From positions 498,567 through 562,566 of the forward strand of contig NZ_JACSQD010000002.1 of the NCBI RefSeq assembly GCF_014836775.1: a DNA stretch of 64,000 bases, in the 5' to 3' direction. Under the pieces are notes generated by a model that was not told where the DNA came from, made no database searches, and saw nothing but the letters and a program-made list of their open reading frames with translations. Below, one piece after another: positions 1 through 8,315 of the stretch (positions are counted from its first letter, which is position 1; each line of letters starts with the position of its first letter). Made by a program: the position numbers and the translations under genes. The stretch comes from Arthrobacter gallicola. Lineage in GTDB: Bacteria > Actinomycetota > Actinomycetes > Actinomycetales > Micrococcaceae.

Positions 1-1387
1 GGACGGCGGGCTGCCAGGGATCGTTGAGCGTGGCCAGGGTACCGAGCTGACGGTCCGCCGCCATCGTGTACTGCGTGAGGTCATTGGTGCCCAGAGAGGC
101 GAATTTCACTTTGGCGAGCACGGCCTGGGCCTTGATTGCCGCGGCCGGGACCTCGATCATAACGCCCGCGGTTGCCAGTCCGGCAGCGGCACACATCACC
201 GCGAAATCGCCGGCCTCATCGGCCGTTGAGATCATTGGTGCCATGACCCACACATCCGCCTCGTGCGCTCCGGCCGCTGCGGCAATGGCCTCCAGCTGAC
301 GTTGGAGGACACCCGGCGAGGAGCGGTCAGTGCGGTATCCCCGGACGCCAAGGGCGGGGTTGGGTTCCGTGGCGTCGGTCAGGAACGGCAGGGGTTTATC
401 AGCCCCGGCATCCAGGGTCCGGATGACAACCTTGCGGCCAGGGAAGGCCTTGAAAACGTCGCCGTAGGCGGCCACTTGTTCCTCGATGCTGGGTTCGGTG
501 TCCCGCCCGAGGAAGCAGAACTCAGTCCGCAGCAGACCCACGCCCTCGGCCCCTGCGGCGGCAGCGGCGGCCGCGTCCTTACCCGACCCCACATTTGCCA
601 GCAGCGGCACCCGGTGTCCGTCCGACGTCGTGCCGGTTCCGTCGAAGACGGGAAGTGAAGCCCGCGCGGCGTACTTCTGCGCGGCTTCGCGTTCAGCCGT
701 GCCGGGATCCACCACCACATGTCCGCTCGCACCGTCGAGGTAGATTTCCGCACCGTCGGCAATCGAATCGGCGTCCGCCGCTCCCACCACCGCCGGCAGC
801 CCCAAGGAGCGGGCCAGGATGGCGGTGTGGGACTGGGGTCCGCCGCCGCTGGTGACCAGGCCGATGACGAGGGAGGGATCCAGTGTGGCGGTATCAGCCG
901 GTGCCAGTTCCTCGGCCGTGAGAATAAAGGGAACGTCCGACGCCGGGATCCCGGGAGCGGGCAGCCCGTCCAGCTGGGCGACAATGCGGGCCCGGACGTC
1001 CAGGACATCCTGGGTCCGTTCGGCCATGTACCCGCCCAGGCTCTGGAGCATCGCGGCAACCTCGAGCCCGGCCTCCCACACCGCGCGGTCTGCTGACATG
1101 CCGTTGTTGATGTGCTTGCCGGCCGCCTTCAGCAGCATGGGGTCCGTTGCCATCATCGCGGTGGCGTCGAGGACCGCCCTGGCATCGCCTGACGCTGCGG
1201 CTGACCGCCGCTTGAGGTCCTCCCGCACACTTTCCGCTGCATCTTTCAGGCGTTCCTTTTCCGCGTCCACGGAACTGCCGGGACCGAACTTCGCCCCAGC
1301 GTCGGGTTCCGGGACGGGCGGGGGCATCCGCAGCGACGGGCCGAGGACGCGGCCCGGGCTGACTCCGATTCCCTTGATGGTGCGCAT
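1..1387 (-). CDS. ptsI: PTS enzyme I (phosphoenolpyruvate-protein phosphotransferase), 3' end outside window
   Basis: Cytoplasmic first enzyme of the PEP-dependent sugar phosphotransferase system; it takes phosphate from PEP and passes it to HPr. The visible part encodes about 462 residues; the gene leaves the window at base 1, so roughly the last 90-110 residues of a typical 560-570-residue enzyme are missing. It starts at ATG 1387 (MRTIKGIGVSPG, the usual family N-terminus). The phospho-histidine motif GGGPQSHTAILARS is seen with His near residue 187, followed by GLPAVVG, and the PEP-binding barrel begins with LLANVG and LLRTEFCFLG, later RTLDAGADKPLPF. It lies 33 bases downstream of fruA on the same strand, so fruK-fruA-ptsI probably forms one unit. 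HPr is not in the window and may follow off the left edge. Confidence 0.95.
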   Translation of the reverse strand, partial: MRTIKGIGVSPGRVLGPSLRMPPPVPEPDAGAKFGPGSSVDAEKERLKDAAESVREDLKRRSAAASGDARAVLDATAMMATDPMLLKAAGKHINNGMSADRAVWEAGLEVAAMLQSLGGYMAERTQDVLDVRARIVAQLDGLPAPGIPASDVPFILTAEELAPADTATLDPSLVIGLVTSGGGPQSHTAILARSLGLPAVVGAADADSIADGAEIYLDGASGHVVVDPGTAEREAAQKYAARASLPVFDGTGTTSDGHRVPLLANVGSGKDAAAAAAAGAEGVGLLRTEFCFLGRDTEPSIEEQVAAYGDVFKAFPGRKVVIRTLDAGADKPLPFLTDATEPNPALGVRGYRTDRSSPGVLQRQLEAIAAAAGAHEADVWVMAPMISTADEAGDFAVMCAAAGLATAGVMIEVPAAAIKAQAVLAKVKFASLGTNDLTQYTMAADRQLGTLATLNDPWQPAV

Positions 1388-1420
1388 TTCCGTACCTCTC
1401 TGTGGGCTCATTCCAAGCCC

Positions 1421-3592
1421 CTAGGCCACAACGGGTTCTTCTGCCTTTTTGGGGGCGGTTGTGCGTTTCAGGCCCACCAGTACCAGTGCCGTGACGACCA
1501 TACCGGCCAGGATGGCCACGATAAACATCAGCACATTGCCGATGGCGAAGAAGACGAAGATTCCTCCGTGCGGAGCCTGGGACGTTACACCGGCTGCCAT
1601 GCAGATGGCACCCGCAACGGCGCCGCCCAGCATGGTGGACGGGATAACGCGCAGCGGATCCGAGGCAGCGAACGGGATGGCGCCCTCGGAAATGAACGCG
1701 GCGCCCAGCAGCCAGGCCGCCTTGCCGTTCTCCCGCAGGGCCATGCTGAACTGGCGCTTGTCCAGCACCGTGGCCAGGGCCATGCCAAGCGGCGGCACCA
1801 TGCCGGCGGCCATCACCGCGGCCATGATTTCCCAGGGGGCCGGATTCTCGAACGATGCTTCGCCGAGTCCGGCGACGGCAAATGCATAGGCGACCTTGTT
1901 GATCGGCCCGCCGAGGTCCGCACCCATCATCAGGCCCAGGATGACACCAAGGCCGATAGCTGCCACTCCGGTCAGGCCGGAGAGCCAGTCGTTCAGGGCA
2001 AGGGTGAGCGCAGCGATGGGGCCGCCCAGGACCAGCAGGAGCAATCCGGAGGCTATCAGTGAGGCAAGCATTGGAATGATGACCACGGGCATCAGGCCGC
2101 GCAGCCAGTTTGGCACTTTCCAGCGGCCTATCCACATGGCCACATAGCCGGCGAGGAGACCGCCGGCGATGCCGCCGAGGAAGCCGGCGTCCATAAAGAG
2201 CGCCACGGCACCGGCGGTGAATCCCGGCGCAATTCCGGGCCGGTCCGCGAGGGCGTAGGCGATGTAACCTGCCAAAGCAGGGACCAGGAAGCCGAGGGAA
2301 ATGGTTCCGATTTTCCAGAACACGGCGCCCAGGTAGGCCAGCAGCCCTTCGGGCGGGAGGTCAAAGATGCCGGTTCCGGCCAGCAGGGTATCCCCGTTGG
2401 CTACACCGGCCTCGTCGGAGAGGGCGAGTTCATATCCGCCCAGCAGGAAGCCCAACGCGATCAGCAGGCCGCCGCCGGCCACGAAGGGAATCATGTAGCT
2501 GACGCCCGTGAGCAGGGCCCGTTTCAGCTGCCCGCCGAAGCTCTCGCCCCCGGCGGCCGCCCGCTCATCACCGCTGTCTCCTCCGCCGCCGGCAACCTTC
2601 CGGGAGTTTGGATCCTTCGCGGCGGCCAGGGCCTCGTCAATCATGACCCCGGGCTCATCGATTCCGCGTTTGACCGGGCCGCTCACCAATGGTTTGCCGG
2701 CGAACCTGCCCTTGTCCCGGACATCAACGTCCACCGCGAAGATCACGGCGTCAGCGTTCTTGATAATTTCCGGATCCAGCGGGGTCGAGCCCGCCGAACC
2801 CTGGGTTTCCACCTGGAGGTCGATCCCGCGTTCGGCGGCTGCGGCGGCCAGGGAATCGGCGGCCATGTAGGTGTGGGCGATTCCAGTGGGGCAGGCGGTG
2901 ACGGCGACCAGGTGCTGCGGGTTTGCTGTGCCGGACCCGGCCGCGGCTGCCCCATCCGCCGCAGCCGCTCCGCTGCCGTCCGGTCCCCGTGTCTCCCGGG
3001 CACCGGCTGCCCCCGCCCCGGCCGCTGCTCCCGCCCCGGCCGCTGCGGCTGCTCCGGAAGCGCTCCCGGCCTGGTGGGCGCCGGCCCCGGGTTCGCCCGC
3101 GCCCGCCCCGCCCGGCGCCTGACCGCCCTCCGGCTGCTGGTCCAGTCCGAGTGCTCCATCGACGAGTTCCACCACGGCCTGTGGTGTCTCGGCACTGCGC
3201 AGCGCGGCCGTGAAGTCTTTCTTAATCAGTGACCGTGCCAGTTTCGCCAGCAGCTGCAGGTGTTCCTGGTCGGCTCCTTCCGGAGCTGCGATGAAGAAAA
3301 CGATGTCCGCCGGTCCGTCCTTGGCACCCCAATCCACCGCAGGCTGCAGGCGCGCCATGGCCAGACTGGCCTGGGTGACGGCGGCGGAACGGCAGTGTGG
3401 AATGGCGATGCCGCCAGGGACACCGGTTGCCGTCTTCTGCTCCCGGGCCATGGCATCGGCGTACAGCTCATCAAATCCCGTGGCGCGGCCGGCGGCGACC
3501 ACCTTTTCCGCAAGGTAACGAATGACCTGGTCCCGTGAACCGCCGAGATTGCGGTCGAGTGTGACCAGCTCCGGTGTAATGAGTTCTGACAT
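1421..3592 (-). CDS. fruA: PTS fructose transporter subunit IIABC
   Basis: Membrane permease-kinase that imports fructose as fructose 1-phosphate. The 723 residues read IIA (about 1-150, phospho-His near residue 66 in GIAIPHCRS), IIB (about 226-330, phospho-Cys near 234 in VTACPTGIAHTY) and a IIC membrane domain from about 355 with several hydrophobic helices (for example LLTGVSYMIPFVAGGGLLIA). Between IIA and IIB lies an unusually long, almost pure Ala/Gly/Pro linker (about residues 152-224). The start ATG at 3590-3592 shares one base with the fruK stop (TGATG), so translation is coupled to fruK. The substrate assignment rests on the adjoining 1-phosphofructokinase. Confidence 0.95.
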   Translation of the reverse strand: MSELITPELVTLDRNLGGSRDQVIRYLAEKVVAAGRATGFDELYADAMAREQKTATGVPGGIAIPHCRSAAVTQASLAMARLQPAVDWGAKDGPADIVFFIAAPEGADQEHLQLLAKLARSLIKKDFTAALRSAETPQAVVELVDGALGLDQQPEGGQAPGGAGAGEPGAGAHQAGSASGAAAAAGAGAAAGAGAAGARETRGPDGSGAAAADGAAAAGSGTANPQHLVAVTACPTGIAHTYMAADSLAAAAAERGIDLQVETQGSAGSTPLDPEIIKNADAVIFAVDVDVRDKGRFAGKPLVSGPVKRGIDEPGVMIDEALAAAKDPNSRKVAGGGGDSGDERAAAGGESFGGQLKRALLTGVSYMIPFVAGGGLLIALGFLLGGYELALSDEAGVANGDTLLAGTGIFDLPPEGLLAYLGAVFWKIGTISLGFLVPALAGYIAYALADRPGIAPGFTAGAVALFMDAGFLGGIAGGLLAGYVAMWIGRWKVPNWLRGLMPVVIIPMLASLIASGLLLLVLGGPIAALTLALNDWLSGLTGVAAIGLGVILGLMMGADLGGPINKVAYAFAVAGLGEASFENPAPWEIMAAVMAAGMVPPLGMALATVLDKRQFSMALRENGKAAWLLGAAFISEGAIPFAASDPLRVIPSTMLGGAVAGAICMAAGVTSQAPHGGIFVFFAIGNVLMFIVAILAGMVVTALVLVGLKRTTAPKKAEEPVVA

Positions 3593-4653
3593 CAGGATTG
3601 CTCCTTAGATGAGGTTGGTGCAGGTCCGCGCCTGGTGCTGGAGGCAGGAACCGACTGCGGCTCCACCGGAGTGACGGTGACCTCCTCTGGCCGGGTCTCG
3701 TCCCATGAAGGCACTGTGGTGCCGGGCAGTGCGGCGGCCGCTGCACCGTGGGCTACAGCCTGCCGAAGACAGTCCTGGGGCTGATGTCCGGCAGATTCGG
3801 CCAACAGGTAGCCGGCGAGTGCGGAGTCGCCCGCACCGACCGTGGAGCGGGGCGTGACGGGAGGGCGGGTCGCCAGCCAGGCGCCGTCGGGCGTTACCAG
3901 GAGGGCGCCTCTGGCTCCGAGCGTGGCCAGGACAGCCCCCACTCCCCGCTCGATCAGCGTACGCGCTGCACCGGCGGCGAGGGCGGGGTTTGCTTCAAGT
4001 TCCTCGCCGGATGAGATGCCGGTGACTTCCGCCAGTTCATCTCCGTTGGGTTTCAGCAGGTTGGGCGCCGCTCCGTGCAGCAGAGCTCCCAGCAGGGGCT
4101 GCCCGGAGGAATCGATGGCCAGGGCGGGTGTGTTGCTGGGAAAGCGCCGCCGAAGGGCATCCGCGGCCACAGCGTAGTAGTCCGCCGGGACGCCGGGCGG
4201 CAGTGATCCCGCCAGTACCAGCCAGCGGGCCGGCGGGTCACCTTCGGGACCGGCGCAGGCCTCCAGTGCCAGGGCCAGCAGGCGCTCCTGAATCCCTGCG
4301 TCCAGTTCCGGGCCGGGGAGGTTGACCTTGGTGGTGGTTCCGTCCGGTTCGGTAAGCGTGAGATTGGCGCGCAGCGCCGCTCCGATCGGCAGGTTCCGGT
4401 AATCGACCCCCGCAGACCGCAGGCCCGCCATCACCGGATCCTCGTCGTCCCCGGGCAGAACGGCCAGGCACCCGGCACCGGAAGCCTTCAGTGCCCGGCA
4501 CACGTTAACGCCCTTCCCGCCGGGTTCCTCGTGGAATCCTGCGGCCCGCTGGACAGTTCCGCGGGCCAGAGTCCCGGAGAGTTCCACCGTCCGGTCCAGG
4601 CTGGGGTTGGCGGTCAGCGTCACTATGGCGCTCCGGTTCGTCCCTGAGTACAT
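3592..4653 (-). CDS. fruK: 1-phosphofructokinase (PfkB family)
   Basis: Phosphorylates fructose 1-phosphate, the FruA product, to fructose 1,6-bisphosphate. The 353-residue protein begins IVTLTANPSLDRTVEL after a short leader of about 9 residues, has the PfkB substrate signature EEPGGKGVNV near residue 43, and ends with TVGAGDSALAGY, whose Asp (about 276) is the catalytic base. The chosen ATG at 4653 has GCGGGGG close upstream as a Shine-Dalgarno; a start a few codons further in cannot be excluded. First gene of the fru unit. No FruR/DeoR regulator is next to it; the divergent neighbour is an esterase, and the 139-base gap holds a TACAGT -10-like hexamer (minus strand, 4702-4707) and a GTTTGAAAC palindrome. 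Confidence 0.94.
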   Translation of the reverse strand: MYSGTNRSAIVTLTANPSLDRTVELSGTLARGTVQRAAGFHEEPGGKGVNVCRALKASGAGCLAVLPGDDEDPVMAGLRSAGVDYRNLPIGAALRANLTLTEPDGTTTKVNLPGPELDAGIQERLLALALEACAGPEGDPPARWLVLAGSLPPGVPADYYAVAADALRRRFPSNTPALAIDSSGQPLLGALLHGAAPNLLKPNGDELAEVTGISSGEELEANPALAAGAARTLIERGVGAVLATLGARGALLVTPDGAWLATRPPVTPRSTVGAGDSALAGYLLAESAGHQPQDCLRQAVAHGAAAAALPGTTVPSWDETRPEEVTVTPVEPQSVPASSTRRGPAPTSSKEQS

Positions 4654-4780
4654 GAGCCCCCGCTATCAGCAGCCGCGGCGCACATCTATGCGCTGTTTGA
4701 AACTGTAGATTCCCTGCCGTGCCCAACACAATGCCCGGCCGCCGGGCAGGCGGACGTGGGAGCAAACGCGCACCGGCCCC

Positions 4781-4786
4781 TACTCT
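4781..4786 (+). promoter_or_regulatory. Leaderless-type -10 (TACTCT) for the esterase gene
   Basis: TACTCT ends 6 bases before ATG 4793, so transcription should start at or next to the start codon. GGAGG lies only one base from the ATG, too close to serve as a normal ribosome site. Confidence 0.5.
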
Positions 4787-4792
4787 GGAGGC

Positions 4793-5440
4793 ATGCATCA
4801 CCTCATCTGGTCAGCCCCTGCCGCCGAGCGTCCGGGCACCCACCTTCTGATCATGCTTCACGGCTACGGCTCAGATGAAACTGCCATGCAGGAACTGTTC
4901 CCTTCCCTGCCGCCCGGCGTCACCGGAGCAGCACTGCGGGGCAGCTTCGACGTCGGCGGGACTTTCGGCTGGTTCCTGCTGGATCCGACGCTGGATTCAG
5001 ATCCCGCGGAGGTTCTGCAGGCAGGGACGGAGCTGCTGGCCACGATCTCCCTGCTGGAGCGGCAGGGGAGCTTCACGGGTGTTTCGCTGCTCGGGTTTTC
5101 CCAGGGGATGGCGATGGCCGTGACCGCGCTGCGGCTGCGGCCGGCGGCATTCACCAGCGCCGTGGGGCTGTCCGGGTTCGTGGTTGAAAGCGAGCTGCTG
5201 GCCATGGCGGAGCCGCTGTCCCCGCGGATCCCGTTCTTCTGGGGCAGGGACCGGGCCGACTGGGTGATCCATCCCGATGCCACGGCAGCCACCGGCCGGT
5301 GGCTGGAGCTCAATACCCAGCTGACCGCCAGGACGTACCCCGGTATGGGGCACCGGATCGGAGCGGAGGAAAAGCGCGATACCGCCGTCTTCCTACGCCG
5401 TTTCGCCTCGGCAACACAAAAAAATAAGGTCACTGAGTAA
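4793..5440 (+). CDS. Phospholipase/carboxylesterase-type alpha/beta hydrolase
   Basis: Cytosolic serine esterase of the short phospholipase/carboxylesterase family (YpfH-like), 215 residues, the family's usual size. The oxyanion region is LIMLHGYGSDE (about 19-29), the nucleophile elbow is LLGFSQGMAMA with Ser near 103, and the terminal histidine sits in YPGMGHRI. The Asp of the triad is probably in the DRADWVIH stretch. The substrate is not evident. It is divergent from fruK and seems to be transcribed alone. The start codon follows a TANNNT hexamer directly, so a leaderless transcript is likely. Confidence 0.85.
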   Translation: MHHLIWSAPAAERPGTHLLIMLHGYGSDETAMQELFPSLPPGVTGAALRGSFDVGGTFGWFLLDPTLDSDPAEVLQAGTELLATISLLERQGSFTGVSLLGFSQGMAMAVTALRLRPAAFTSAVGLSGFVVESELLAMAEPLSPRIPFFWGRDRADWVIHPDATAATGRWLELNTQLTARTYPGMGHRIGAEEKRDTAVFLRRFASATQKNKVTE

Positions 5441-5497
5441 CGCTCTGACTAGGCACGATACAAAAAACTGAGACAAATCTATGGAAAACTGACTTCG

Positions 5498-5513
5498 CAT
5501 AAGCATGCTTATG
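5498..5513. promoter_or_regulatory. Perfect 16-bp palindrome in the glsB-like promoter
   Basis: CATAAGCATGCTTATG is identical to its own reverse complement. A TAGGCT hexamer at 5517-5522 would be the -10, so the palindrome covers the -35 position. A further GCTTATG half-site follows at 5520-5526. This looks like an operator for a dimeric repressor; the regulator is unknown. Confidence 0.5.
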
Positions 5514-5589
5514 AAGTAGGCTTATGGAAAGCGTGGCCCACAGGCCATGTTGACTTTCACCAGTCACTCACACAGCGAGGAGTATTCAC

Positions 5590-5856
5590 ATGGGTATCAT
5601 TGCTTTCCTTATTCTGGGACTCATTGCAGGTGCTATTGCGAAGGCTCTGCTTCCGGGACGCCAGGGCGGCGGATGGGTTATCACCCTCGTTCTCGGCGTT
5701 GTAGGCGCCCTTCTGGGCGGTTTCATCGGTAACGCCATCTTCAACGTTGGCCTTGAGAACTTCTGGTCGCTGCAGACCTGGATCGTGGCCATCCTTGGCT
5801 CGATCGTCGTCCTGCTGGTTTACGGCATGATCACCAAGCGCGGTGCTCGGGCCTAA
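5590..5856 (+). CDS. GlsB/YeaQ/YmgE-family stress-response membrane protein
   Basis: Small integral membrane protein of 88 residues, the transglycosylase-associated (GlsB/YeaQ/YmgE) family. Three hydrophobic segments are visible: about 2-19 (IIAFLILGLIAGAIAKAL), 30-52, and 62-82. The Gly-rich GGxIGN-like stretch LLGGFIGNAIF is the family hallmark. The molecular role of the family is not settled; expression is usually stress-linked. GAGGAG at 5577-5582 is a good ribosome site for ATG 5590. Upstream AT-rich DNA carries a palindromic operator candidate, and a strong terminator follows, so it is monocistronic. Confidence 0.88.
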   Translation: MGIIAFLILGLIAGAIAKALLPGRQGGGWVITLVLGVVGALLGGFIGNAIFNVGLENFWSLQTWIVAILGSIVVLLVYGMITKRGARA

Positions 5857-5890
5857 CCAGGCAAGGGCGCGGGCTAGGCCCGCAGCCAGC

Positions 5891-5932
5891 GAACGGGTCC
5901 ACGGAAGAAATTCCGTGGACCCGTTCGTCTTT
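5891..5932 (+). terminator. Intrinsic terminator after the GlsB-like gene
   Basis: A perfect 16-bp stem (5891-5906 with 5911-5926) closed by a GAAA tetraloop and followed by GTCTTT. Confidence 0.85.
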
Positions 5933-5991
5933 AACTTCGTCCGCGTAGGCTAAGCGGGCGGATGGATCCGGTAAACGTAAGGAGCATGTCC

Positions 5992-6738
5992 ATGGGCTTC
6001 AAGACCACCAGTGCACTCAGGGTTGCCGGCGGGGCTGTTTTTGACCGGGACGGCAAGCCGAAGTCCCACATTGCCCGCGGCATCGAGCGGGCCGTGGAAG
6101 TGCAGCGACCTCTGGTGCTGGCGAATATCCGCCGCCTCCAGCGCAGGCACCCCGAGGCCTCAGCCGCGGAACTGGTCAAAATCCTTGAGCACCACTACCT
6201 GGCCGCCGTCGCCGGGGGAGGCGCCGCCGTCGGCGCCACCGCTGTTGTTCCCGCGGTGGGAACCGCCGCGGCCCTCGGGCTGTCCGCGGCCGCGACCTTT
6301 GGCTTCCTGGAAGCCACCGCGCTCTACGCCCAGTCCGTGGCGGAGCTGCACGGTGTCCGGCTTCAGGATCCGGAGCGGTCCCGCACCGTGGTCATGGCGA
6401 TCATGCTGGGCGAAGAGGGAACAGCCATGATGCAGCAGCTGAGCAAGGGAAAGCCCTGGGGCAGTGCCATGGGCACCGCATCCTCGGGAATGCTGGGCAG
6501 CATCGGTTCCTCCATCCGCAAACAGTTCATGCGGAAGATGCTGGCCCGGCAGGGTTCAGTCATTATTGGGCGGGCTCTGCCCCTGGGCATCGGGGCTGTG
6601 ATCGGCGGTGCCGGGAACTACACCATGGGCCGCTCGGTCATCAAAGCCACCCACCGGGCGTTCGGCGACGTTCCGGGGGCTATCCCGGGCGAGCTTGCCG
6701 CGGAAATCCGGGCCCTTCCTGAGCGCCGGTCCGCCTAG
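5992..6738 (+). CDS. Conserved protein of unknown function with a hydrophobic core
   Basis: I do not recognise a family. The 248-residue product begins MGFKTTSALRVAGGAVF. Residues about 70-105 are Gly/Ala-rich and hydrophobic, and a second such stretch lies near 185-205 (RALPLGIGAVIGGAGNYTMG), suggesting membrane association. The start was set at ATG 5992 because AAGGAG at 5979-5984 lies 7 bases before it; in-frame ATGs at 5962 and 5986 are worse placed. A TAGGCT hexamer at 5946-5951 is a likely -10. The stop codon overlaps the stop of the convergent DUF445 gene in a shared CTAG. Confidence 0.7.
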   Translation: MGFKTTSALRVAGGAVFDRDGKPKSHIARGIERAVEVQRPLVLANIRRLQRRHPEASAAELVKILEHHYLAAVAGGGAAVGATAVVPAVGTAAALGLSAAATFGFLEATALYAQSVAELHGVRLQDPERSRTVVMAIMLGEEGTAMMQQLSKGKPWGSAMGTASSGMLGSIGSSIRKQFMRKMLARQGSVIIGRALPLGIGAVIGGAGNYTMGRSVIKATHRAFGDVPGAIPGELAAEIRALPERRSA

Positions 6739-7994
6739 CCGAAGACGGCGTGGGCCACCGTGAAGATGGCCAGTCCGGCGAGGGAACCCACCACGGTGCC
6801 GTTGATCCGGATGAACTGCAGGTCCTTACCGACCTGCAGTTCGATTTTCTCCGAGGTTTCCTCGGCATCCCAGCGTTCCACGGTTTCCGTGATCACTCCG
6901 GCGATGTCCTTGCGGTAAGTGCGCACCAGGTAACCGGCTGCGTCCGCAATATAGGCGTTGACCTTCGCTGCAAGTTCCGGGTCGCTGACCAGGCGCGCAC
7001 CGAAATCCTGGACGGCTGCCTTGAAGTTGGTGGTGAGTTCGCTTTGGGGATCGTCCACGGCATCGGCGAGTGCCGTCTTGATGGTGCTCCAGGTTTGGGT
7101 GACCAGTTCCCGCACCCGGGGATCGTCCAGCACCTGCTCCTTGATGCGCTCGGCCTTGGCCATGGCTTCAGGATCATGCTGCAGGTCCCGGGCAAGGCCG
7201 CGCAGGTAGTTGTCCAGCGCTACCCGGACCTGATGGTTCGGGTCCTGTTGTACGGCCGCGAGGAAACGGTTCAGCTCCACCTGGACGCGCTCGCCCACCA
7301 GATCATCCAGGAAACCCGGAACCCAGGAGGGGGACCGTTCAGCGACCAGCCGGGAAACGACGTCGGGGTTCGACTGCACCCATTCGCTCAGGCTGTCCAC
7401 CAGCAGATCAACCAGCTGGTGGTGGTGGCCTTCCTCAAAGATCCGTTCAGCCATCCGGCCGGCCGGAGGCCCCCAGGGCACATCCACCACGTGCCTGCGG
7501 AACATGGATTCCAGGACGTCCCGGACGGCCTCGTCGTCGAGCACCCGGAGGATGCCGCGGATCGCCGCGGCTCCTTCCTTCGCAACGCGGTCCGCGCTTT
7601 CCGGACGGGCCAGCCAGGCACCGGCCCGCTGCGCTATCCCGATGGAGGCCAGCTTGGCTTCCACAACCTCATCGGAGAGGAAATTGTCCTCCACGAAGTC
7701 ACCCAGGGTGGCACCGATCTGGTCTTTGTTGCGCGGGATGATCGCCGTGTGCGGGATCTTGAGCCCCAGCGGATGCTTGAAGAGGGCAGTCACCGCGAAC
7801 CAGTCCGCCAGGGCACCAACCATGCCGCCCTCAGCGGCAGCCCGGACATACTGCAGCCACGGGTACTGGTCCTGCAGGGCGAAGGCCACAACAAAAATAA
7901 GGCCCAGAATAACCAGCAGGCTGGTGGCCACGAGCTTCATCCGGCGCAGGGCGGCGGCTTTCACCGCATCCTTTTCCAGCAACGGCGTGCTCAT
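6735..7994 (-). CDS. DUF445 family membrane protein
   Basis: 419-residue protein of the DUF445 family (YheB-like); its biochemical role is unknown. One transmembrane segment lies near residues 20-42 (LVATSLLVILGLIFVVAFAL). The family signature AAAEGGMVGALADWFAVTALFKHP is visible at about 50-75, followed by a long, mostly helical charged region and a final hydrophobic segment (VVGSLAGLAIFTVAHAVFG). The start is placed at ATG 7994 (MSTPLLEKD) rather than at an upstream GTG at 8156, because the extra 54 residues look like translated spacer DNA. Convergent with the preceding gene, with overlapping stop codons. Confidence 0.88.
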   Translation of the reverse strand: MSTPLLEKDAVKAAALRRMKLVATSLLVILGLIFVVAFALQDQYPWLQYVRAAAEGGMVGALADWFAVTALFKHPLGLKIPHTAIIPRNKDQIGATLGDFVEDNFLSDEVVEAKLASIGIAQRAGAWLARPESADRVAKEGAAAIRGILRVLDDEAVRDVLESMFRRHVVDVPWGPPAGRMAERIFEEGHHHQLVDLLVDSLSEWVQSNPDVVSRLVAERSPSWVPGFLDDLVGERVQVELNRFLAAVQQDPNHQVRVALDNYLRGLARDLQHDPEAMAKAERIKEQVLDDPRVRELVTQTWSTIKTALADAVDDPQSELTTNFKAAVQDFGARLVSDPELAAKVNAYIADAAGYLVRTYRKDIAGVITETVERWDAEETSEKIELQVGKDLQFIRINGTVVGSLAGLAIFTVAHAVFG

Positions 7995-8315
7995 CGGTGT
8001 GCCCCGGAACCGGCTGCAGGCCGGGCAGTCGAAAGGAAAGCGGCGGGCCTGAAAAACGGGCGACCAAACATGGGCAGCAACTCCTGGACTAGAACGCGGG
8101 TCAACGTACTGCAGGCATCCGGCTCTTCCGGAGCCTGCGCCAACCGGCACTGCCATCTAACCAGCACCGGAGACACCCGCGCCACGCGCAGCAGGATTCA
8201 CCCGCCCCCTGCGCGGCATCACGCACCCGGTGCCACGCGGGGTCAGCGGGCCGGCAGCACAGCCGGCTGGCGTAGCGTGGAGCGCGTGCAGAAACACCGC
8301 GGCGAAAGGCCAGAC
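7995..8315. other. Divergent spacer between the DUF445 and glycerophosphodiesterase genes
   Basis: About 320 bases without a convincing gene. It holds an imperfect hairpin (8111-8138, GCAGGC/GCCTGC outer arms and CCGG/CCGG inner arms) and, at the right end, TAGCGT as a -10 for the rightward gene. I see no clear promoter for the leftward gene. Confidence 0.5.
8273..8278 (+). promoter_or_regulatory. -10 hexamer (TAGCGT) for the glycerophosphodiesterase gene
   Basis: It lies 7 bases before an in-frame GTG at 8286 and about 38 bases before ATG 8316. Transcripts would start near 8286: either leaderless from that GTG, or with a 30-base leader carrying the GAAAGG ribosome site for 8316. Confidence 0.4.

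Noticed and set aside
894..2135. A 413-codon minus-strand frame
   Set aside because: It overlaps fruA and ptsI in another frame and reads as Arg/Gly/Pro-rich out-of-frame sequence.
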